Part shown: piece after piece, positions 1 to 8,869 of the stretch | How the letters are laid out: each line of letters starts with the position of its first letter | How positions within the stretch are numbered: position 1 is the first letter of the stretch | From: Hymenolepis diminuta | Lineage: Eukaryota > Platyhelminthes > Cestoda > Cyclophyllidea > Hymenolepididae | Reading direction: 5' to 3' | NCBI GenBank assembly: GCA_900708905.1 | Contig: CAADRB010000005.1 | Span: 2,509,689 to 2,573,688, forward strand | Length of the DNA: 64,000 nucleotides | The notes under the pieces: model-generated | Told to the model about the DNA's origin: nothing | Databases searched by the model: none | What the model saw: only the letters and a program-made list of their open reading frames with translations | Made by a program: the position numbers and the translations under genes

Positions 1-299
1 ACCTACCAAGAAATCAAGTAACATTCATCAGTCCCAAGGAAAAAATGACCAGCCTCGATAATGTGAAATAGTCATACAATTGAGATCCCTGGTTGAAATT
101 AGGAACATTTTTCTTAGTCTTTCAATCAATACGTTAGAGTCCCCTCTTAGTGATGCGGTGATGTGGAGTTAAATTACATATCCTCTATGTTACATCAGAA
201 ATCAAACAAAATGGCAAGATTTTTCAGCTCTCTAACCTAATTGCAGCTTTTAACTAGATTGCAAATATCCCGACAACTACATTTTTCTCACTGCGACAA

Positions 300-790
300 G
301 TCGTCCTACTAGGGTATGTCACGAATGTCAGGTAGTAAGAGAGAGAAACCCGTAAGCCAAACACGCCGCACGAATGACAGAATGATTAATGGAGTTCCTG
401 GGAGGGACAAGAAAAAGAACACACGATGCCTAGCACGGACACAAAAAGCAGTCAGACAAAAGAAGTGTGAAGCAACAGCAGCACACAGGCAGGCAGAAAG
501 GAGAAGAACATGACTGATGATGCTCCCGACAGACCGTGTGTTGCTATAGCTATGCCGCCGCCAAGGCCGACCTCGTATCTTTCGTGGCGGCAAAGCGGCA
601 ACAGAACGTAAGCGCTTCTCCCTTTCTTTTCCGTCTTCTCTGTCTGTCTGCTTTTCTAGCACACAATCAGCAACGCACCGTCCTCCTTTGGTTTGCCTTT
701 TTTCCCTCATCCCATCTCCACTCCCCCTCTCTCGCTAGTTCTTTAGCATCTGCCTTTCTACATGCTGCTGTTGCTTGACCGGTAATGTTA
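300..790. promoter_or_regulatory. GC-richer island with CpG and pyrimidine/purine tracts
   Basis: This block is clearly richer in G+C and CpG than the AT-rich flanks. It contains a GCCGCC-rich stretch near 553-600, a tandem TGTCTGTCTG at 641-650 and a pyrimidine-rich right half. Open frames exist on both strands, the longest being a 133-codon frame on the minus strand. Its composition is low-complexity (runs of Arg, Leu, Phe and Ser) and it overlaps other open frames, so it is probably a composition effect. A promoter, UTR or enhancer is the simplest reading; this is inference from base composition only. Confidence 0.35.
510..607 (+). CDS. Possible short first exon, unknown product
   Basis: An ATG at 510 opens 32 codons and runs directly into a GTAAGC donor at 608, leaving two bases of the next codon. 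The peptide starts MTDDAPDRPC and contains a proline-rich MPPPRP segment, so it does not look like translated low-complexity DNA. It lies inside the GC-richer island, as a 5' exon might. No downstream partner exon was identified and the minus strand is also open here, so chance is a serious alternative. Confidence 0.15.
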
Positions 791-1799
791 GCCTGTCCGT
801 TTCCATTAAGAGAGAGGGGGAGAGAGAGAGATTATTCTGGCTTTACTTCAAGAATATTAGTGTGTTTCAGCTTCAAGTTGAAAGCAGGTAGCGGTCGATA
901 ATGCCATTTTCTCTATAAACGAACAAATGTACTACAATTGATCTTCAATAGATGAGGGCGAAATTTGCTGAAATTATACTTTAGAAAATGCAGGCAATGC
1001 TAGAGAGCACATGAATTCATCTGTATTCATATGTATTAATTTTTACGTCATTGGGATAGCGGTTGATATGCTCGAAGTTAATATCACGAATTCAGTACTC
1101 ATCGGTGATGATCAAACGAACGGTTCACTAATTACGCTGGTTGAGAAGTATTGCAGAATATGAGGTTCTCATCACAAAGAAGCTTCAGAGGGTCACTCTT
1201 TAGCCCAGGGTGAGTGCTAGAAAACATCCCCCTCCTTTAACTTAAAAATTATTATAGCCTTAATAGTATTGTTCAGTCATGATAAAATGATTTGATCGAA
1301 CATATACTTGACATTGCTTGAGTTATAACAGGTACGAATATATAGGTCAATTTCTAGTTACCTATGTCCTGTTGAAGATCATCCGAGAGTAGTTTTAAAG
1401 GGATCACTTGAGAAGGTTCTTCCTACTTCACGGCTCTGTGGTATTCGTGACCTTACAATTCATTTATTGAAAAAGTAATTTTCAAGGGATCAAATTAGGT
1501 AGGTAATTCTTACTGAAATTGTGATATGAGAAGTTGCCAATTATATGAAAACATTCACAGAATGCACCTGTTACTGTAAGTCTCATAAAAGAAACGCCAC
1601 GAAACAGGATGCAACATTCAACAGTTACACTAGGATGGATGCGAGTCCTTTCAAGGGATTTATTTTAAAAGCGATTGAAACTAAATCGATCTCTGAATAC
1701 TTTAAATGTGTTCTTTGACAAACATGAATACAGGTGTGCACCAATTGTTGCTTAGCTAAGAGTAGAGATAAATTATTTCTCTCTTACGTCGATGAGTAA
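791..1799. other. AT-rich stretch, nothing recognised
   Basis: Apart from the short GA run, I see no open frame of interest, RNA gene or repeat in this stretch. It has the same AT-rich composition as most of the window. Confidence 0.5.
813..833. repeat. GA-rich simple repeat
   Basis: A short purine run of GAGAGAGGGGGAGAGAGAGAG type at the right edge of the first GC-richer island. Such GAGA tracts are common in animal promoters and introns; no function can be assigned. Confidence 0.6.
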
Positions 1800-1934
1800 C
1801 ATTAGTCCGTGAGGGGGAGTAGTAGGGAACAGATAAAGGCACAAAGGAGGGGAGAGAGGGCATGCTTTCTGAGAAATCAGTAGCCTGTCAGTGGCTTAGA
1901 GATAAGCGCTGCAGTATTCAACAGACCATTCAGC

Positions 1935-2160
1935 TCCCAGTCCCCTCTCCTCCTTCCCTCCCTCCTCCCCCACTCTGTGTCAAAAACAGCCGCAACATTT
2001 AGGCCACGGCATCTCCAGCCAACCAGACAGACAGACACATATGCCTATTTTCCCAAATCTGGAGGAGGAGGGGGGAGGGAGGGGGAGGGGAGAAAGGATA
2101 TGGGGAGACTGGAGGTGGATAACAAGGGGACGATGGAGAAGAAGAGATAAGAGAACTGAA
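1935..2160. promoter_or_regulatory. Polypyrimidine/polypurine pair with G-quadruplex motif
   Basis: A C/T-only tract at about 1937-1972 is followed about 90 bases later by a purine tract at 2061-2095. The two are largely complementary, so the strand could fold into a hairpin or form a triplex. Within the purine tract, 2070-2090 consists of four G runs (6, 3, 5 and 4 G) separated by single A residues, which matches the consensus of a very stable parallel G-quadruplex. A CAGACAGACAGACA run lies between the arms at 2024-2037. Short open frames on the minus strand here are proline/serine low-complexity shadows. Likely a regulatory or structural DNA element. Confidence 0.5.
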
Positions 2161-2229
2161 CGCACTTCGTGTTATGGAAGGGGACACCCCCTTAACGTAT
2201 CTTTTAAGGGTACGTGAGCACACGTCTAG

Positions 2230-4340
2230 AATCTCAGTAAGATGAATTTCACTGTATAAACGCCAACGAAATCGGTAGACTCAATTTCTGGAATTTCATA
2301 GCGGGAGGCGTAGGGAGAGATTTCAAGTCAAATCTGGTCTTATTAGGAGATGACCGACGACACTAGCCAAAAGAGCGAAGGAGTTGAATGCCAGTTTTCA
2401 AAAAACCGCTAGCAAATTTGGCACAATTGTAAACGCGAAATGGAAAGAATTGATTTATGCAAAAATGTATTCTCTACGTTCTTTGTGAGTACAGCCTAGA
2501 TTAAAGGACGACTAACTGCACACTCTGACCACTCTATTTTCTCTCACGCCCAAGTTTGACTTGAGTGGGTTGCCGCCCCTTAGTAACTGTCCAGTCTGTC
2601 AATTTTTAGCGTAAACTAATCAATTTCGAGTGGATTATAATCACTGATGGTGATCCGATATTAAACTATTAATTGTCGAAATCAACATTAGCATAACAAA
2701 ACATAACTGGAGATCATCATCCATGAAGTTTATCAAAATATGTACGGAACTCGACTATAAATAAGTGAAAATTCCTTATTGCTGTAATTACGAGCAATAC
2801 TACCATTCGAATTTGGAATATACTCTGGTCCAAACGAACACACACGTAGACATCACTTCATAATGTTCACATTTTGTGATGGACCTGTCGTCGACACATC
2901 GCACATGCAGATGAAGACCTAAAGAAAGGTGGGGGGGGGGAGAGGGGCAGGTGGCCACTTTTACCCCTCCCCCTCACATCCGAAATTGTGCATGTAACTG
3001 AGATTTTGTGACTGTCAAAATACCGCCAACTCCGACATCACAATCAACTCAGTTTCATTCACCTAAACACATACCACGCATTAACAGACCCGCAGACAAT
3101 ATTGCAGGGAACCAGACAGCAATTCTGCGAATTAACGTGAGTCTGTAACCAGATGCTGACAATCCTCGAGATAATTGGTGTGCTTGTCTTTTCTCTCTTC
3201 AATCTGTCGCATCAATTATCTACCCCAGCCTGTCTATGAGTCATGAATAACTATGATTATGAGTACGTTACACTGGCTGTATGGTTCAGTAGCCAACCTG
3301 GGAAGCGGAATGTCACAGAAGGGATACTATTTAAAAGGAAACGAAAACCGAAATTTTGGGAATACAATGCGACTTTTTACTTCTCCCTATTTCCCATCCC
3401 TTATCTGTTCCAAAATACGTTAGTTCTCACAGAAATATATTGTGTTCTAATCATATGTTTTAACTTCACCAAGTAATGCGGAACTGATTTATCGGCGGTT
3501 ACTGTGGCTAATACTAAGTTTGCAGTGAATGGGATAAGATAGAAGTTGATAAGGCGAGATGGGATAACACGGCTTTTCTAACCTTTTGATGTGGCGACGC
3601 CCTAAGAAACCCTAAGTACGAGGCAATGTAGGTATGAAGATCATATCAACTTTCCAAATTTATAAATAGTGGTGAAAAACAGGGCAGTTTTTGGCCTAAT
3701 GAAGTATTGGCGGTTAAGTGTGAAAGGGACACAGAAAATGCTCTGCACATAATTTCTCAGAAAATTAAGTTTAAATGCAGTTGTATTATTGATTTACTTT
3801 TGATATCAAACGTTGTTTTTTTTTGAGGGAAAAATTTTATTTTATAGTCACATTGATGATCAACATACCGGAACAGATTGGGATAAGCGATCATAAAGTT
3901 GTCCATTTCAGAGAAAAGGCCTAGCTCATCCGATTAAAGATTGTGAACGTATTTAATAATACCATATTAATGTAAATTTTCGTAGGAAATATATACAAAA
4001 CCTACCTTGGAATGGCACCGATTCAAAGTGTAAACTGAAATTTTATTCCATGACATCAGAAAACTGCAAGTGATAAAATAATAAAAATCCGGGGGTAATT
4101 ACAGCTTGTTCTTTTCCTACTTCCCTGTGGTGTCAACAAGAAAACTTCAAATGAGCTATTAAATGAACATAATCAAATTCTGCCTATGCCGATGGAATAA
4201 GAGGGGGAATTAGATGTGGAGATGATTAATTCCTCTGTTCAAATAATGGAAATCTATCAGAAAACTTCCACACATCTATCAATTGCCACATCTAACAATC
4301 GCTGTCTGTAAGATTAAGTATTCTGCAGTCAATTTTATCA
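2230..4340. other. AT-rich stretch, nothing recognised besides a G run
   Basis: Only short scattered open frames are present. The 77-codon plus-strand frame at 3243-3476 has no recognisable domain or convincing splice context and is treated as chance. Confidence 0.45.
2927..2949 (+). repeat. G-rich run
   Basis: A run of ten or more G followed by GAGAGGGG. It is another potential four-strand-forming tract on the plus strand; homopolymer length may also be uncertain in the assembly. Confidence 0.5.
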
Positions 4341-4344
4341 ACTA

Positions 4345-4440
4345 GTTGACAAGACCTGAATACCGCGAATACCACCTCACTAAGTTACTAAAGGGTCAAA
4401 TCATGAAAATTGAGCTTTCCCATGTTTAAAACTGGTTGAT
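4345..4440 (+). repeat. Diverged dispersed repeat, copy 1 of at least 6
   Basis: This copy shares the order AGGG..AAATC.TGAAAATTGA..TTT with 32828-32925 and, more weakly, with 17690-17835, 37645-37825, 57880-58065 and 61235-61390. It also shares an upstream GACAAG..CTGAATA segment with the 32.8 kb copy. It is strongly diverged, so the family is probably old. No coding content or terminal repeats were seen. Confidence 0.35.
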
Positions 4441-4459
4441 CTTTTTACTTATGATTAAT

Positions 4460-5348
4460 AATAATTTTTCAGCAAACTTTTAGTGCCACATAAACGAACA
4501 TATGTCAGGCAGGTGGGAATTGAAACCAAAAATTTAGACACCACCATCACCCCTGCGCACTGTGCTGCACACATACGAAGAAACAAGTGACTACGTGGAC
4601 CACTCTTCTACTTCTCTCTCACCCTTCTACCACCACCATCTCACTCTCATCTATCTGCACACTTCCAGAAACATATGAATATATTTCGAAATGTGCAACT
4701 TTGCTACACAAAATCAGTTTTCAATATTGAGCTAGCGAAGGTGTCTTAGCCCTAAGATATTGAAAAATCTGATCTTTCTAACCACCTTAGTTTAGGTGGA
4801 GAAATAGTGCGGAGTTTAAGTGACTGAACTTAAGCTATTATGACAAACTCCTATGGATTCTCCAGAACTCCCTGTCCATTAGCAATGAACTCGGGGCTCA
4901 TTTCTAGTTCTTAATATCCACGTTTAAACTGTGAGCATGTTTTCCTATTTTCGTAAGTAAATGGTAAAGAAGATACAAATTAACTGTCTCAGTTTTCGAA
5001 TTTGCAATATCGAGCGGAAAATGGTTGAATTTAGGGAATTATTTACAGTTGAATCATTCCTAGAGTTGATTCGAATGAATAGTGACTTTACTTATTCCTT
5101 CTAGGAGACAAAAATCGTTCAAAAATTTGAATTTGTTCGGAGAAACTATGAGTAGAGCGACAGATAGGAATAAATCCATTCAAAATCGTTTGCTTTTCTT
5201 TCTGGAATATTCTGAAGATTGAGTTTCAACACCCGTGATATCAGAGCAGTGAATGTTGGTATATGTTTAGTTTCTTCAGTCGTATCTTGGACAATAAAAC
5301 AATTTTTTTACATGCTGCCTAAACGAAATCAGATAAACTTCTCTGTAC
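4460..5348. other. AT-rich stretch with a short pyrimidine-rich patch
   Basis: The patch at about 4540-4670 is richer in C and T (CCACCACCATC and TCTCTCTC segments). No gene or RNA is recognised. Confidence 0.4.
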
Positions 5349-5508
5349 TCAGCTATGATTAAGTATAAAAGCTGTTTGTTTATTTTGTTTGTTAGAGGTA
5401 ACAGGCATTTGATTTTTTAAATGTAACGGAAGCGAGAATTTCAAAGGGAAGGGGAACAATGACGAATGCTTGGGTTGGGAGTTGTTTTCATTTAGTTGAA
5501 AGGACAGA
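5349..5508 (-). CDS. Tentative third (last) exon of minus-strand secreted protein gene
   Basis: On the minus strand a long polypyrimidine tract ending CCTCCCCCTCAG (just above 5508) makes an excellent 3' splice site. The following frame is open for 53 codons to a TGA at 5349. The frame begins at a third codon position, which is the phase left open by the candidate exon at 5974-6109; joined with 6453-6501 the three segments total 345 nt, an exact multiple of three. The encoded segment is polar, rich in Asn, Gln, Lys and Ser, with no known domain. Its composition follows the AT-rich DNA, so chance openness is possible. Confidence 0.2.
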
Positions 5509-5973
5509 CTGAGGGGGAGGGAGGGAAAGGGGAAACAACCTTTTTTCTGGAAGAATCTTTTAGTAAACAAGCAGGAAATTTCTAAAATAGTAGACTTCTG
5601 CTTTCATAAATTTCATCCATTATCTTTAATCCTACCGCCCTTTAGGAAAACTCATTCCTAAATTAATATATTTTTGTTTAAATAAACTTCGAGAAGACGA
5701 GTTCTAATTAAAAGTGAGAGGAAAGGTTTGTGAAATTCACTTCCCAACTTATTAACTTACCCCTCGAGCTAAGAATACGAAGAAACATATAATTACCCCC
5801 TTTGTCACGAGAAAAGAAGTCATGTAGAATTAGTCTTTAATTAGGTAGAACTTTTGAGCAAAATTGATGGAACGCAGTTTAAGGTGTACGAATGCCCAGA
5901 TGCGAAATTCCTAATCGAATTTGGTTGATTCAGAATGACTAATATGGGACCCAGACATTGAAGGGTTACTCAC

Positions 5974-6109
5974 GTATTTTGGAAAAAAACGATACACAAC
6001 CAGCTAGCTAGGGAGAAGTATAGAAGGAGCAGATTTTTCACCTCTCTCGGGGTGGAAAAAAGCCGAAGCGCAGTCAAGAAAACACGAAAGCAAGAATCAG
6101 TATCAGTAG
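5974..6109 (-). CDS. Tentative second exon of minus-strand secreted protein gene
   Basis: On the minus strand GTTTTCTCCTGTAG (ending at 6110) provides an acceptor and CAAAATAC/GTGAGT (exon end 5974) a strong donor. The 136-nt segment between them is open in the frame set by the first exon: the split codon becomes GCT (Ala). The product begins TDTDSCFRVFLTALRLF and has a hydrophobic stretch (LLLLYFSLASWLCIVFF) that could span a membrane. It resembles no family I know. An alternative is that exon 1 splices to something outside this window and this segment is chance. Confidence 0.22.
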
Positions 6110-6452
6110 CTACAGGAGAAAACATAATCACCATTTGCAGAAGAACAAGACACGAGAGAGATGGGTAAACATCTACCAAAGTTTCCCATCCCCCTTCTCC
6201 TCTCACTTTTTGATTCCCTTCTGTCTGCGTCCTATCAATCTATTTAAATTTAATTTTGTCTGCAAATAAGGTCGCTAGACATTGCTAATCTGCTCTGTGT
6301 ATGTGCGTACGCCAGAAGCAAAATAATAAAACCGCCACAACAATGCCATAAATTTTACCCCGCGCACACAAACATAAATACACTTACACACTTCGTTCGC
6401 GCGCACGAAATTGTGGGGAAATAAAATAGCCACAAATTTGAGCATAACTCAC

Positions 6453-6501
6453 CGAGAACATTGAGTAGAAGACAGAGGAGAGAAGAGACAAGGATTTCCA
6501 T
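6453..6501 (-). CDS. First coding exon: signal peptide, unknown secreted or membrane protein
   Basis: The minus-strand ATG at 6501 has A at -3 and G at +4 (optimal Kozak), and an in-frame TAG lies just upstream (6516-6518), so this is the first usable start in its frame. The 16 codons encode MEILVSSLLCLLLNVL, a classic signal-peptide core, and end with one extra base at a consensus GTGAGT donor (6452-6447). A phase-1 intron directly after a signal peptide is typical of animal secreted and cell-surface proteins. The upstream sequence is GC-richer and CpG-containing like a 5' UTR/promoter, with a two-codon upstream ORF (ATG ATC TAG). The mature protein is unknown; exons at 5974-6109 and 5349-5508 are offered as one possible continuation. 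Confidence 0.45.
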
Positions 6502-6840
6502 AGTGTTGAGTTGAGTCTACTGGAGGCAGAAAGAAATCCTAGATCATAGCGAGTATTATTGTGAAAGCAGTCCTATGCACGTCCGACTGAGAGTAGGAGA
6601 TATCGCGAGGCCAGCGAATTGAGCGGAGAGCGAAAGAGAGTTAGACGCACAACGTGTGTTAGTAGAACTGATAGTAGTAGTGGTAGTGTAGTGAGGGCGA
6701 CAGAGAGAAAGGAATGACATTAATAGCTAAAACCGTGCACGCACGCACGCACGCTCCGACTTATGGTGCGTCCGTATTACCCTCTACGCCAATCAGACAC
6801 CCTTTTGTGAAGAGCAGTCATAACATATCTAACCGTCCCC
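6502..6840 (-). promoter_or_regulatory. Putative 5' UTR and promoter of the minus-strand gene
   Basis: This GC-richer segment lies immediately upstream of the signal-peptide exon on the minus strand. It carries a GATTGG (inverted CCAAT) box near 6789-6795 and a (CACG)n run at about 6735-6755. No clear TATA box was found at a typical distance. The assignment is inferred from position and composition. Confidence 0.35.
6735..6755. repeat. (CACG)n microsatellite
   Basis: Four tandem CACG/GCAC units. The CpG-containing tetranucleotide stands out in this AT-rich DNA and sits in the putative promoter. Confidence 0.7.
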
Positions 6841-7039
6841 TGTTGACCTACCTTACTAGACCTATAATATCCCACTTAATTATTGGGTAGAGACTATAAA
6901 TATAATCAAATTAATCCGCTATATATCATGCAAATAAATCCCCTAATTTAAACTCATTTCCTAGCCTAAACTCGCACATTTTTTGTGGTCATTATTTAGA
7001 CTGATAATGCATAAATAAATCATCCGCCTGGAAAGGCTT

Positions 7040-7790
7040 GACCGAATTCTGTTCAGCTGGAAAGATGTCGATTCCCTAATTGTTGGTTAGCGACTCTATT
7101 TGATCGACTGAATTTACGCGAGCAGAACTGATCTACGCACTCGTGAATTAGCAATGTTAAACAGGAATGTATTAGATCAGGACAAAAATATTGAATTCGG
7201 TCAGTACAATTTACGAGTATTTGGTAAACAAACAGAATGAATCTTGAATTCGGTGGATTGCATGTCACATAAGTAGAATTCTAACTCTCACCAAGGTTAT
7301 ACAGAGATTTGAAGAATAAATTAGCTAAAATTTGTTCACCTTGTAGTGTTTACACTTTACCGAGAACCCTTCTAAGGCAAGTGGATTTAATGGGACACGA
7401 AAGGATGAAATATTGATGTACCGGTAGAGTTAATCCATCTAGCTAACCACGAACAAAGCCCTAATAAATCACGTGAAGTTCCATTGTCCATTAAAAACCC
7501 ATTATCAGGACATTTTGAGCGAATAATTAGTTTTTTAAAATCCAACGGTAGTGGTGTCAAGATAGAATCAGGTGGGATATCATGGCCGTAAATGAAAACA
7601 GGAAAGCGACCTACTGGATGGCGAAACACAGTTATCTGGTTGGTTTGATATATTACGCCGCAGTTGGTAACAAGATAAGTCCTTTTATTGGGATAAAAGT
7701 AAATTTGATTTTACGGTACAATTGTGGTCATCTAAACACATCCGTTCTACTTAAAGAAAAATTCCGGATATTAAACAAGACATAAAGCAT
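7040..7790. other. Moderate-GC stretch with broken open frames, origin unknown
   Basis: Several partial frames overlap here: minus-strand 7053-7268 and 7387-7629, and a plus-strand frame open from 7409 to 7589 without a start. Composition is slightly less AT-rich than the surroundings. It lies beside the Gypsy fragment and could be more decayed retroelement (for example LTR or leader), but no diagnostic motif was found. No function is claimed. Confidence 0.25.
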
Positions 7791-8274
7791 TTCTCCAACT
7801 TGTTTGTTTAAGTGATGTACTTGAATGAGAGGCCTTTTAAAGTGCAAACTGAATGCGTTTTTATATGTTCATTGTTTATTTAACATTTCTATATAATTGT
7901 TTTCATTATGTAAAGAGGTAATTGAATAAACTACGACTTTAACAATGATTACTATCGCCACCAGTTAATGCTTTAAGGTACAGTCGTCTGATACATTGAA
8001 AAATGGGTGATTTTTTAAGTGAAAAATTCGTGAGTCTTCCTAATGCCATTCCAGCCAACATTCCTATCTATCCACAAAATTAGCAGTAGAGCGGAATGAG
8101 AAGACAAATTCATAGATGGTAGAACTTTGGATAATGATACCTAGTTACCACGGCATAACTGTGCACTGCACAAGGTAACACTTTAATAAATAAACGTTAT
8201 TTCAGTGATATTAATAATTAGAATGCTTTCATTTGCTCCTTGCTACATCCCTTTTTATGCTGTTTCTTTCATGT

Positions 8275-8821
8275 ATGAACTCAACTTCGAATTTATCTGA
8301 AGTCTTCCGGGCTTTCGACAAATTCTTTTTGGGCAGCGTATCTATTGTTATGACGTTCTTTCTCGGGCCCTATTCGATTTACTTCCTGGAAGGTTGAAAG
8401 CGTCCAATAGGATGTAAAGTGAGGTTGATGATTGCGTTAATATGTGGCCTCCATTAGTTTCTATGCCTGATCCAAACAGCAATATATAATTTTTCCCCGT
8501 CGTTTGACTACAGTTCCAGCCATCCAGGAGTGACCGATTCGGAAATCACGACCAAAAACGAGATCACTGACGGTAAACACCTCTTTTTTGACTGCAGACG
8601 ATTTACCACCCAGCATCGGATGAGCAGTCGTCCTGTAGGCCAGTAGAAAATTTCAAATAACTTCCTCCGTCACTCCCTCCTCTTTTCAACGAGTCGACAA
8701 ATCGCTCTATTTGGCCATTTGATTGTGGGTGGTATGGGCGTGTACGGATGTGATCAATAGTTCTTTGTCTGGAGCATTCTTCGAACTGCCATGAACAGAC
8801 TTGTGTTCCATTGTCTGAAAT
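8275..8821 (-). mobile_element. Ty3/Gypsy retrotransposon pol 3' fragment (integrase C-terminal half), decayed
   Basis: Minus-strand translation shows the integrase core motifs ISDNGTQ, PYHPQSNGQIERFVDSLKR and, in another frame, FLLAYRTTAHPMLGGKS. These are hallmarks of Ty3/Gypsy DDE integrases: the Asp of SDNG and the Glu of the IER segment are catalytic, and the A/IERFVD and YRTT..GGKSP wording fits K02A2.6-like elements. Further on, a VSDLVFGRDF..W.AGTVVKRRGK.IY stretch resembles the C-terminal GPY/F-type region. The copy is dead. It starts abruptly at SDNG, losing the zinc finger and first catalytic Asp; a frameshift follows the SLK residues near 8690; a stop interrupts the EVI/NFL junction; and about 50 residues seem missing between the GGKS motif and the C-terminal region. 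The last part (8275-8460) is weaker and only suggestively pol-like. No LTRs were recognised. Confidence 0.85.
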
Positions 8822-8869
8822 TAGAGAAAATGAAAGTAAAATTATTTTCCTTCCCGATACGAGCATTTT

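Noticed and set aside
1980..2223. Proline/serine-rich minus-strand frames
   Set aside because: Direct translation of the purine tract; not credible coding.
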